A stretch of 60,403 bases of DNA from an uncultured Bacilli bacterium (GCA_947627995.1 CANQYE010000004.1:1-60403); one strand, 5' to 3'; shown: positions 18,441 to 25,901, counted from the stretch's first letter. A program made the numbers and translations. Notes: generated by a model from the sequence alone, not told the origin.

Positions 18441-19063
18441 TCATCTATTTAGTTTTGATTTTTCAATAAAATCTATGTCAATATCATTTTTCTCACACAA
18501 CCCTTCGATTTGCAGTCTTATATCTTCTTTAGTAGTAAGTCCATAAATATTTAATATGACATTTGAACTATAATCTTCAAAATGATTTATATAAAGCTCT
18601 TTAAAGTATTTATCTCTTGTCTTCTCTCGCGTTTCAATTTCAGATAAACTACTCCCTCGATTAATTAAAGATTCTTTCCAACTATCTAATTCAGAATCAT
18701 CATATCCACGATAAATAAAAAATATAACAACACATTCAGGATAATCTTTTAGTATTTGCAAATAATTTTTATAATTAGGACAGACAACCATAGGTGATTT
18801 ACCACAAGCTAAAGCATCATCTAATTTAGATTTTTCTATTCCATACCATCTACCAGTTTCTGCTCCCTCATAATAATAATCTGTTTTTTTATATCATCTA
18901 TAGGTACAGAAAAGATAGAAGAAATAGAAGTATCCTCATTTCTTCTAGGATCACTAGAAATCAATCTTTTTATTATTTCGATATTATCATACTCATTAGC
19001 AACTGATAAGACAAAGTCTTTTCCAGAGCCACTATCTCCTACTAGCAAAATAATCTTGTTCAT
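18441..19063 (-). pseudogene. frameshifted guanylate-kinase-like P-loop kinase
   Basis: Two adjacent reading frames make one protein if joined. The first (from ATG 19063) has a P-loop GDSGSGKD and SSDPRRNED, like the TTRxPRxxE loop of guanylate kinases, and stops at 18836. From about 18890 the other frame gives YYYEGAETGRWYGI and continues to 18441. The break is at a run of seven A on the coding strand (18882-18888 region); eight would restore one frame of roughly 207 residues. Cause may be a real mutation, an assembly error or slippage. Downstream residues keep the kinase pattern (VIFFIYRG), so decay looks recent. Confidence 0.75.
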
Positions 19064-19149
19064 AATTGATCTTCCTTTTCTTGCAATTTCAATTTTAAAA
19101 GAATCACAATATATTTAATATTTATTTTTACAATCATTTAATAAAAATT

Positions 19150-20436
19150 TTATCCATTTACCTCTATTTTTTCTTTGCCACCCATGTATGGTTGTAATAC
19201 TTTAGGAATTTTGATTGAACCATCTTCCATATAATTATTTTCAATTAGTGCAATTAATCCTCTTGGAGATGCTACCACTGTATTATTTAAAGTTGATAAA
19301 AATTCATTACCACTTTCTGTTTTCATTCTTATTCCTAATCTTCTTGCTTGTGCATCTCCTAAAGTAGAACAAGAGCCAACTTCAAAATATTTTTGTTGTC
19401 TTGGACTCCAAGCTTCAACATCACAAGACTTAACTTTTAAATCGGCTAAATCACCACTACAACATTCAAGCTGTCTAACAGGAATATCTAAACTTCTAAA
19501 AAATTCAACAGTATATTTCCACATCTTGTTATACCAATCCATTGCATCTTCTGGTTTACAAAGTACTACCATTTCTTGTTTTTCAAATTGATGCACTCTA
19601 TAAAGACCTCGTTCTTCTAATCCATGAGCCCCTACTTCTTTTCTAAAACATGGAGAATAAGATGTCATAGCAATTGGCAAATCTTCTTCTTTTATAATTT
19701 GCCCTTTAAATTTACCAATCATAGAATGTTCACTAGTACCAATTAAATACAAATCTTCGCCCTCTATTTTATACATCATATTTTCCATTTCGGCAAAAGA
19801 CATAACCCCTGTAACAACATCACTTCTAATCATAAATGGTGGCAGACAATATGTAAAACCCTTATTTATCATGAAATCACGAGCATAAGCTATTATTGCC
19901 TCGTGTAGTCTAGCTATATCGCCAAGTAAATAATAAAAGCCATTCCCACTTGTCCTACCTGCACTATCTTTATCAAGACCATTTAATTTTTCGCATATAT
20001 CAGCATGATATGGTATTTCATAATTTGGAACAAAAGGTTCTCCAAATCTTTCTATTTCCACATTTTCACTATCATCTTTTCCAATTGGAACACTATCATC
20101 AATCATTTGGGGAATTACCATCATTTTTTCTTTTAATTGTGCTAATAATTCGCTTTCATCTTTTTCAATAGAAATTAAACGCTCATTTATTTCTACTACT
20201 TTTTGTTTTTTATCATTAGCTTCATCAATTTTTTTATCCCTCATTAATATTCCAATTTCATTACTAATATTGTTTCTTTCTTTTCTTAAGTTATCTCCTT
20301 CTAATTTTAATTTCCTAATTTTCTCATCTAAATAAATTACTTCATCGACTAACTTTAATTTATGATCTTGAAATTTTTTCTTAATATTTTCCTTTACTAA
20401 TTCTTTATTATCTCTTACAAATTTAATATCTAACAT
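19150..20436 (-). CDS. serS: seryl-tRNA synthetase
   Basis: This 428-residue class II synthetase charges tRNA-Ser. The N-terminal coiled-coil tRNA arm covers residues 25-105. The catalytic core has GTSEHS, a class II motif 2 region (CFRKEVGAHGLEERGLYRVHQFEKQE) and motif 3 near GLIALIENN. Length is normal. Its start overlaps the stop of the DUF1653 gene by one base (TAATG). Both genes lie behind a T-box leader with a serine-type specifier. Confidence 0.97.
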   Translation of the reverse strand: MLDIKFVRDNKELVKENIKKKFQDHKLKLVDEVIYLDEKIRKLKLEGDNLRKERNNISNEIGILMRDKKIDEANDKKQKVVEINERLISIEKDESELLAQLKEKMMVIPQMIDDSVPIGKDDSENVEIERFGEPFVPNYEIPYHADICEKLNGLDKDSAGRTSGNGFYYLLGDIARLHEAIIAYARDFMINKGFTYCLPPFMIRSDVVTGVMSFAEMENMMYKIEGEDLYLIGTSEHSMIGKFKGQIIKEEDLPIAMTSYSPCFRKEVGAHGLEERGLYRVHQFEKQEMVVLCKPEDAMDWYNKMWKYTVEFFRSLDIPVRQLECCSGDLADLKVKSCDVEAWSPRQQKYFEVGSCSTLGDAQARRLGIRMKTESGNEFLSTLNNTVVASPRGLIALIENNYMEDGSIKIPKVLQPYMGGKEKIEVNG

Positions 20437-20693
20437 TATTTTTTCTCCTTTTCATTTATTTTATTATTATCAATTAATATAAATCGATACTTTTGTTTAG
20501 TGACATTGTCTGCTCTATTGCTTACATCTTCAGTGTCCAAAAAAGAACTAATTGGTCGAGCCCATAATTTATTATTATGTTCGTATAAAACCATTTCCTC
20601 TAATGTTTCAGAATTTAACGCGATTCCTGTAACTTTCATTATTGATCCTTTAAAGTGTTGATAATATTTACCAATTTCGATTTTTTTATTCAA
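20436..20693 (-). CDS. DUF1653 protein in the serS operon
   Basis: This protein of about 85 residues has the DUF1653 pattern GKYYQHFKG, then VTGIALNSETLEEMVLYE, then LWARPISSFLD. It is predicted to be a small beta-barrel, of unknown biochemical role. The best start is TTG at 20693, five bases after AAGGAGG. Longer frames upstream run through the T-box terminator and are not credible. It is the first gene of the T-box operon and is coupled to serS. Confidence 0.78.
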   Translation of the reverse strand: MNKKIEIGKYYQHFKGSIMKVTGIALNSETLEEMVLYEHNNKLWARPISSFLDTEDVSNRADNVTKQKYRFILIDNNKINEKEKK

Positions 20694-20705
20694 TATTGCC
20701 TCCTT

Positions 20706-20905
20706 AAAAAAAACACCACAATATTTAAGGAGCAAATAATTGCGGTGCCATCCTTCATTTGACTTAATTTATATAACGGATTTTTCCGGTAGCTATTAAC
20801 TACTCTTAGAAAGGAGATTCATAATTATATTTTTATTAGTTTTCACCAACCACTAACTCTCTTTAAAAAAATAATAATTATTACTAATCTTTCTTCATCG
20901 ATTTA
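20706..20905 (-). promoter_or_regulatory. T-box riboswitch of the serS operon
   Basis: Minus-strand leader with the T-box features in order: an AGAGA/GTTGGTG stem I region (about 20840-20862), a GAATCTCC specifier stretch (20813-20820, with serine codons UCU and UCC overlapping), and the T-box TGGCACCGC (20742-20750). A terminator follows that pairs CACCGCAAT with ATTGTGGTG ahead of eight T (20706-20748). Uncharged tRNA-Ser should stabilise the antiterminator and switch on the operon. Confidence 0.93.
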
Positions 20906-20912
20906 TACTTAA

Positions 20913-20941
20913 ATTATACAATAAAAAAATAATGAACTCAA
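20913..20941 (-). promoter_or_regulatory. promoter of the serS T-box operon
   Basis: On the minus strand TTGAGT (20936-20941) and TATAAT (20913-20918) are separated by 17 bases. The -35 hexamer is exactly the loop of the rplT terminator hairpin. Confidence 0.75.
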
Positions 20942-20950
20942 TCATTATTT
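20922..20950 (-). terminator. terminator of the infC-rpmI-rplT operon
   Basis: Minus-strand stem AAATAATGA/TCATTATTT with a 6-base loop and trailing T run. The stem begins within the last codons and stop of rplT. Confidence 0.72.
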
Positions 20951-21481
20951 TAAATTAGCCAACAAATCAGCTTTTTTCATTGTTGAATAACCCTTAATTC
21001 CTTTTTCTTTTGCTAATGATTTTAATTCAGCTAATGATTTTGAAGATAAATCTTCTTTAATAGTTTCTTTAACATTATTTTCTTTTATTTTTTCTTCTTT
21101 AATTTCTTCTTTTTTAGATGTACCATTTTTTAAAGCATCTTTAGCAATAGCCACTAAATCTGTAAAAGAAGCAGGATTATCAATCGCTATTTCTGATAAC
21201 ATCTTACGATTTACTGTAATACCAGCAATATTTAAACCATTAATAAATTTTGAATAACTAATATCATTCATACGGCATGCGGCATTTATTCTAGTAATCC
21301 ATAATTTTCTAAACTCTCTTTTTTTAGCACGTCTATCACGGAATGCATATGCTCCAGAATGAAATAATTGTTCTTGAGCTGTTTTATATAATCTATGTTT
21401 TGATCCAAAATATCCTTTTGCTTGTTTTAAAACTTTTCTTCTTCTGTTTTTTGAAACAGTTCCACCTTTAACTCTTGTCAT
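20945..21481 (-). CDS. rplT: ribosomal protein L20 with C-terminal Rho-N-like domain
   Basis: L20 of the large subunit begins [23 protein letters not shown]; the family domain spans residues 1-117. Usual length is about 118 residues, and this one has 178. After a Lys/Glu-rich linker (about 118-143), residues 144-178 form a Rho-N/SAP-like module ([19 protein letters not shown]...). That module is nearly identical to the tail of S2, including 26 identical bases. Third gene of infC-rpmI-rplT. Confidence 0.95.
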   Translation of the reverse strand: MTRVKGGTVSKNRRRKVLKQAKGYFGSKHRLYKTAQEQLFHSGAYAFRDRRAKKREFRKLWITRINAACRMNDISYSKFINGLNIAGITVNRKMLSEIAIDNPASFTDLVAIAKDALKNGTSKKEEIKEEKIKENNVKETIKEDLSSKSLAELKSLAKEKGIKGYSTMKKADLLANLK

Positions 21482-21493
21482 TTTTTCACCCCA

Positions 21494-21691
21494 CTATATA
21501 ACAGATTTTAATCTGCTAACGTCTCCTTTACTTAATGTTCCTTTATTTCTTCTTTGTCTAACTTGTTTAGAACTATCTTTTTGTGTTTTATGGTTACCAT
21601 TTGATTTTTTATAAGTTAATGTACCATTTTTCTTCTTTTTAAAAATTTTGCTTGATGCTTTATGTGTTTTTTGTTTTGCTCCTTTAGCCAT
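21494..21691 (-). CDS. rpmI: ribosomal protein L35
   Basis: A 65-residue basic protein with the L35 pattern: KQKTHKASSKIFKKKKNG, then HKTQKDSSKQVRQRR, then LSKGDVSRLKSVI. Length is normal. It lies between infC and rplT with a strong AAAGGAGG site, in the standard order. Confidence 0.96.
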   Translation of the reverse strand: MAKGAKQKTHKASSKIFKKKKNGTLTYKKSNGNHKTQKDSSKQVRQRRNKGTLSKGDVSRLKSVI

Positions 21692-21705
21692 TATTTTTTC
21701 CTCCT

Positions 21706-22230
21706 TTATTTTTTTGGTGCTAATAACATATGCATTGTACGTCCTTCAAGACGGGGACTAGATTCAATTATACAAAATTCATTTAAAGATTCTGCAAAAC
21801 GCATTAATACATCTTGTCCTAATTCTGTATGAGCCATTTGACGACCCCTAAATAATATTGAAGCCTTAATTTTATGCCCCTTTTTTAAATAATTTTCAGC
21901 ATTTCTTCGACGAGTTTCAAAATCATGAACATCGATATTAATAGATAATTTATATTCTTTAATATCTTTATTAGCTTCTCTTTGTCGTTTTTGTTGTTCC
22001 TTAGTCTTTTTTTGACGTTCGTAACGATATTTATTATAATCCATTATTTTGGCAACTGCTGGTGTTGAATTTCCATTCATTAAGACTAAATCTAACCCTG
22101 CATAATTTGCAAGTGTCAAAGCGTCTGTTAAATTTTTAACACCCATTTGTTCACCATTTGGACCAATTACCATTAACTCTGCCACATTTATTTGATCATT
22201 AATTAAAAGATCATTGTTATTTTTTGCTAT
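21706..22230 (-). CDS. infC: translation initiation factor IF-3
   Basis: IF-3 keeps unpaired 30S subunits free and checks the start codon. The N-domain (LINDQINVAELMVIGPNGEQMG) and C-domain (DVHDFETRRRNAENYLKKGHKIKASILFRGRQMAH) are complete. Homology begins just after a GGAGGTG site at 22236-22243 whose only properly spaced codon is AUA at 22230. Rare start codons (AUU/AUA) are a conserved self-regulating feature of infC, so I chose it; the ATG at 22245 overlaps the ribosome site. Predicted length 174, normal for IF-3. Confidence 0.9.
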   Translation of the reverse strand: MAKNNNDLLINDQINVAELMVIGPNGEQMGVKNLTDALTLANYAGLDLVLMNGNSTPAVAKIMDYNKYRYERQKKTKEQQKRQREANKDIKEYKLSINIDVHDFETRRRNAENYLKKGHKIKASILFRGRQMAHTELGQDVLMRFAESLNEFCIIESSPRLEGRTMHMLLAPKK

Positions 22231-22244
22231 GCTAAGCACCTCCA

Positions 22245-22365
22245 TAAATATAAAAAGTGAATACAATGTATCCACTAAAAAACCTAATTTTAATTATAAA
22301 ATATTTGGCTTTTACCTATTACTTTAAGCAATCAGGTGGATGTGGATACATCGCTTTCCTTTTTA
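22245..22365 (-). promoter_or_regulatory. L20-type leader of infC-rpmI-rplT
   Basis: Two distant arms, ATGTATCCAC (22266-22275) and GTGGATACAT (22342-22351), are perfect 10-base complements. A competing hairpin AGCAAT/ATCGCT (22327-22355) uses the upstream arm, and a terminator-like stem with TTTTTT lies at about 22276-22310. Position and layout fit the L20-controlled attenuator known from Bacillus; I infer rather than see L20 binding. Confidence 0.65.
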
Positions 22366-22377
22366 ATAACATAATCA

Positions 22378-22406
22378 ATTATATATTTATTTTTATGCTT
22401 TGTCAA
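22378..22406 (-). promoter_or_regulatory. promoter of infC-rpmI-rplT
   Basis: A perfect consensus on the minus strand: TTGACA (22401-22406), 17 bases, TATAAT (22378-22383). Confidence 0.88.
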
Positions 22407-22434
22407 TTGTTTTTATGATTTTTATAAATTAAGC

Positions 22435-22463
22435 TTGCATTAACAATAATAATATGTTATTAT
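22435..22463 (+). promoter_or_regulatory. promoter of tRNA-Ala
   Basis: TTGCAT (22435-22440), 17 bases, TATTAT (22458-22463), 14 bases before the tRNA 5' end. Confidence 0.65.
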
Positions 22464-22477
22464 TAACTTACTGATTT

Positions 22478-22554
22478 GGGGAATTAGCTCAGCTGGCTAG
22501 AGCACCACGTTTGCACCGTGGGGGTCAAGGGTTCGAATCCCTTATTCTCCACCA
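22478..22554 (+). tRNA. tRNA-Ala (UGC anticodon)
   Basis: The acceptor GGGGAAT pairs with ATTCTCC, then A and an encoded CCA. The anticodon stem CCACG/CGTGG carries TGC. The D and T arms (TAGCTCAGCTGG, GGTTCGAATCC) are canonical. Confidence 0.97.
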
Positions 22555-22593
22555 AATTTGATAGGAAACTCGGACTTTATAGCTCGAGTTTTT
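22551..22593 (+). terminator. tRNA-Ala terminator, copy 1 of the tRNA-tail repeat
   Basis: ACCA plus ATTTGATAG leads into the hairpin AAACTCG/CGAGTTT with a T run. The same tail, from ACCA to the hairpin, recurs at 23103-23145 and 54399-54442. Confidence 0.75.
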
Positions 22594-22694
22594 AAAACAC
22601 TAAAATTTATGCTATTATTTTTATAGTTTGAATTAATACATAAATTAAAATAATGTACTATTATAAACACCAATTAAAGAGAGAGTGATTGTAA

Positions 22695-23087
22695 ATGATT
22701 AAATTTATAGATAGTGATATTATTATAGGGAAAGCATTAATATATAGTGGTTTAGAGTGTTTATCATTTGAACAAATATATCAATACTTAAATATTGTTG
22801 GCGTTATGTTACCTGAGGGATATATTATTAGTGGTTATGGATATAACGCTATTGAAAGTTTTTTCAGTAACTATACTTGTATAGTAACAAGAATACACGA
22901 TAAAATAGTCCTAAAGGAAAACAAAAATCATCAAATTATTGAGTTTTTAGAAACTGTTTTCCCGGAAATTAATGAAATATCAAAAAGGGCTACGGATATA
23001 TTTCAAGACTCTTCTTCACATATTATAGAAGATGAGCAAAAAAAAGATAAATCATTAGAGTTATTATACGAAAAAAAGAAATACTAA
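22695..23087 (+). CDS. hypothetical protein between two tRNA-tail repeats
   Basis: I do not recognise this 130-residue protein. It is acidic, with mixed strand and helix and no signal peptide or membrane segment. Its C-terminal 30 residues are highly charged (HIIEDEQKKDKSLELLYEKKKY). The start follows GAGAGAGTGATTG. It is the only gene between tRNA-Ala and an orphan copy of the tRNA tail at 23103, which suggests it came in with, or was trapped by, a tRNA-associated rearrangement. Confidence 0.6.
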   Translation: MIKFIDSDIIIGKALIYSGLECLSFEQIYQYLNIVGVMLPEGYIISGYGYNAIESFFSNYTCIVTRIHDKIVLKENKNHQIIEFLETVFPEINEISKRATDIFQDSSSHIIEDEQKKDKSLELLYEKKKY

Positions 23088-23102
23088 TTTATATATCTAC
23101 TT

Positions 23103-23145
23103 ACACCATATTGATAGAAAACTCGGGCTTTATAGTTCGAGTTTT
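23103..23145 (+). repeat. orphan copy 2 of the tRNA-tail repeat
   Basis: ACACCATATTGATAG is followed by the hairpin AAACTCG...CGAGTTT. It retains the CACCA that in copies 1 and 3 is the 3' end of a tRNA, yet no tRNA precedes it here. Confidence 0.7.
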
Positions 23146-23239
23146 AAAGTGCTTGTTTTTTTGATATAATATTATAAAATTAAAATTGATTTATGTCGAT
23201 TTTAAAAAATATTTATACATGTACAATTGAGGAGTTAAA

Positions 23240-23923
23240 ATGAAAAAAATAATAATAGGTATAGTTTCAAAGCATAACAATAAAGCGTCTATAAGACCTA
23301 ATATGTATATAAGAGATGAAGTTAAACAAGCTATCTTTGATAATGGAGCAATAGCAATTGGTATTTTACTACCCAAAAATGAAAAGTCAAAAGCGGGAGA
23401 TAAATGGTCTAATAATCTATCAGAAGATGAGTATAACTCATTAATCGCACAAATAAAGCTTTGTGATGGAATTATTTTTCAAGGCGGAGGAGCATGTGAT
23501 AATTATGAAATGATTATTGCAAAGTATTGTTATGATCATGATATTCCTACCTTAGGTATATGTTGTGGACAAAATGTAATTGTTAGAGCATTAGGTGGTA
23601 CGACCCTTAGAATTTCTAATCCTGATAAACATAATAAAATAAATGAAAATTATGTTCATAATATATTTATCAATCCATCTTCTAAGTTTTATAATATCGT
23701 AAAGCAAAAAGAAATAAAAGTAAATTCAAGACATACAAAAACTGTAGGTAACACGCCGTTACTAGAGAAAGTTGCATTTTGTGAAGATGGCTATGCAGAT
23801 GTAGTGGAATCAAAAATAAAAAGATTTTATATAGGAGTAAGATTCCATCCAGAAAGTTTATATAAATTTGATGAAAATATGAACAACATTTTTAAAAGTT
23901 TTATAGATTCATGCAAAAATTAA
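23240..23923 (+). CDS. class I glutamine amidotransferase-like hydrolase (peptidase C26 type)
   Basis: This 227-residue protein has the amidotransferase triad. The nucleophile Cys is in LGICCGQNV (near residue 113), and His-Glu are in VRFHPESLY (near residue 208). An oxyanion-type GIIFQGGG stretch is near residue 78. Stand-alone members such as PuuD-like enzymes hydrolyse gamma-glutamyl amides; the substrate here is unknown. Homologous positions are complete, so it is probably active. Start after GAGGAG, in the accessory patch behind tRNA-Ala. Confidence 0.8.
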   Translation: MKKIIIGIVSKHNNKASIRPNMYIRDEVKQAIFDNGAIAIGILLPKNEKSKAGDKWSNNLSEDEYNSLIAQIKLCDGIIFQGGGACDNYEMIIAKYCYDHDIPTLGICCGQNVIVRALGGTTLRISNPDKHNKINENYVHNIFINPSSKFYNIVKQKEIKVNSRHTKTVGNTPLLEKVAFCEDGYADVVESKIKRFYIGVRFHPESLYKFDENMNNIFKSFIDSCKN

Positions 23924-23979
23924 AGGTTTTATTCAATTTAATTTATATAATATAGTTAGAGATAATAGAAAGGATAACT

Positions 23980-24591
23980 ATGAAAAAAATTATTAATTTA
24001 ATGGATAATAATAAAGTATATACATATAATATTGAATTTACAGAGGATTTTTATATATTACTAGAAAGTTTTAAAAATAAATATAGTAAAGTAATGGAAA
24101 AAAAAGATATTAAAAATTTCATGTTCCAAAATGTGTCAAAAATTGAAGCAAATAAATATTTAGTTTTTCCAAAATTATACTCCATGATTCAAGCAGATAT
24201 TGAAAATTTCGATGAATATAGTTATGTAATTATTGCTTCTTATGTTAGTAATGAGCACTCTATGAATCAAGAACTTTTGCAATCATACGAAAATAACAGA
24301 TTATGTTTTAGTAATACTTTAGAATTTTTAAAATATGATCCAGAAATGCTAAAATATATACCTTTTTTAAGAAGACTTTTTGCAACTATTAAATTTACAA
24401 AATTAAAACCAAATGATAACCCTACCAATCAAGAAATTATGGAAGCTAAAATAAACTCTTGTTTAAAAGATAATTTAAATAATAAATATTTTAACAGAAT
24501 TTTATCTGAATTTGATTTTCAAAGTTTTACTAAAGAAACCATATATCGCACATATTTTGAAAAAGAAAATAATAATTATTCAAAAAAATAA
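23980..24591 (+). CDS. hypothetical protein
   Basis: I do not recognise this 203-residue soluble protein. It appears alpha/beta at the N-terminus and helical after residue 90, and has no signal or membrane segment. It follows the amidotransferase gene by 56 bases on the same strand, with its own AGAAAGGA site. It ends in a bidirectional terminator shared with the M23/SH3 gene. Confidence 0.6.
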   Translation: MKKIINLMDNNKVYTYNIEFTEDFYILLESFKNKYSKVMEKKDIKNFMFQNVSKIEANKYLVFPKLYSMIQADIENFDEYSYVIIASYVSNEHSMNQELLQSYENNRLCFSNTLEFLKYDPEMLKYIPFLRRLFATIKFTKLKPNDNPTNQEIMEAKINSCLKDNLNNKYFNRILSEFDFQSFTKETIYRTYFEKENNNYSKK

Positions 24592-24616
24592 GAAGATAAG
24601 CAACTACTTCTTATTT
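24586..24616. terminator. bidirectional terminator
   Basis: AAATAAGAAG/CTTCTTATTT with an 11-base loop between two convergent genes, overlapping both coding ends. Confidence 0.65.
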
Positions 24617-25444
24617 GAGATATTTTGATGAAACCCATCGTTCACTTACATTTGAAACCTTACTCCAAGATCCCTTTGTTTTATATACTTGTACTCGATC
24701 ACCATTAAAAAGCTTTCCTACTTTTTTACCCAAAATTGATGCTTTATTTCGTACATTTAATGGTTCGCTTGTTACCCCAGATACAGTTTTATATTTTGGT
24801 ATATCATTAGATAAATATTTTGATGAAACCCAGGAATTATCTGCAATTTTAGACCAATTGTTTTTATTATCTAAAACATTAACTTTCGAAGATGTTTGCA
24901 ATCTATTTATAATATTATATTGTGTTCCTGGACCACTTCGAACATTTAATCCTTCATCATCAACATTATATATATATTTTACATTTTTATCATTATAATA
25001 AATAAAATTATATTTATTTTTTGTATTTGGATCAATTACTTGATCATCATAAACATAAACATTTGTAAGTGGATTTAATTTATTAGATTCTTTAATTGTA
25101 TTAGATTTATATAAAGCAAAATGTAAGTGAAAGCCAGTAACTACTCCAGTATTACCCATATTACCAATTTTATCACCTAGATTAACACGGTCATTTACAT
25201 TAACTAAAACAGAGCCATCTTGCATATGTGCATATTCAGATACTTTTCCATCATCATGTAATATTCTTATAGTGTTTCCACCTTTAGTTTGTTTATATTT
25301 ATATATAACCTTTCCTGCATCACAAGCAAAGATTGGTTGATTTTTACCACCATAATTATCACTCCAACCTAAGTCCAACGCTTTGTGACTTTCTTGATAT
25401 GGTTGATTAATTTTTATATAATTAATTGGATATCTCGTAAACAT
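24611..25444 (-). CDS. M23 metallopeptidase with two SH3b domains (endolysin-like)
   Basis: This 277-residue cell-wall hydrolase has an N-terminal LytM/M23 peptidase, which normally cuts peptidoglycan cross-bridges. Its zinc ligands are visible in SHKALDLG (near residue 19) and in FHLHFAL (near residue 106). Two SH3b wall-binding domains follow: NVDDEGLNVRSGPGTQYN to SKYLS, and EPLNVRNKASILGKK to the end. No signal peptide is present, which is typical of phage endolysins released by a holin, but no holin or other phage gene is adjacent. The ribosome site AAGGAGG is only two bases from the ATG. Confidence 0.85.
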   Translation of the reverse strand: MFTRYPINYIKINQPYQESHKALDLGWSDNYGGKNQPIFACDAGKVIYKYKQTKGGNTIRILHDDGKVSEYAHMQDGSVLVNVNDRVNLGDKIGNMGNTGVVTGFHLHFALYKSNTIKESNKLNPLTNVYVYDDQVIDPNTKNKYNFIYYNDKNVKYIYNVDDEGLNVRSGPGTQYNIINRLQTSSKVNVLDNKNNWSKIADNSWVSSKYLSNDIPKYKTVSGVTSEPLNVRNKASILGKKVGKLFNGDRVQVYKTKGSWSKVSNVSERWVSSKYLK

Positions 25445-25520
25445 AACCTCCTTATTTTACATTTACATATTATAATTATATATGGTATTATATGTAATAA
25501 TTAAAAAAGGGAGTGGGATT

Positions 25521-25892
25521 ATGCTGAAAGAAATTAACAAATATAAATTAAACAATAATGTTACTATAAAAAAATTACTTCATCATGGTTTTGTAAGATT
25601 TAATGATTATTTGTTAGAAAAAAGTATATTATTAAGTGATAAATATCATATTTGGTTAAATATAAGAATAATTTTAGTAGATGGTGAAATCTCATTTAAT
25701 TTTTCTACAGAAAATAATATTACAATAATTGATGAAGAAAATGATACAAGTTATATTGCTTTTTATAAAGATAAAAAATTCCCAATACTAATGGAAATAA
25801 TTCAAAAATATAATCTTGTTTTAAATGATTTATGCGAAAAAAAAATATTAGAACGAATAAATGATGAACCTAAAAAAACGTTAACTTTGTAA
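25521..25892 (+). CDS. hypothetical protein
   Basis: I do not recognise this 123-residue soluble protein of mixed beta strand and helix. I chose ATG 25521 because GGGAGTGGG lies before it. Its last codons overlap the end of the convergent murE by 12 bases, and the shared terminator lies inside both coding ends. Confidence 0.6.
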   Translation: MLKEINKYKLNNNVTIKKLLHHGFVRFNDYLLEKSILLSDKYHIWLNIRIILVDGEISFNFSTENNITIIDEENDTSYIAFYKDKKFPILMEIIQKYNLVLNDLCEKKILERINDEPKKTLTL

Positions 25893-25901
25893 CGTTTTTT
25901 T
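25872..25901. terminator. bidirectional terminator inside two coding ends
   Basis: AAAAAAACGTTA/TAACGTTTTTTT with a 6-base loop. It encodes the final Lys-Lys-Thr-Leu residues of both convergent genes. Confidence 0.82.

Noticed and set aside
23150-23200. TATAAT behind the orphan tRNA tail as a shared promoter module
   Set aside because: The nearest -35-like TTG is only about six bases away; the similarity to 54440-54485 is mostly AT-rich drift.
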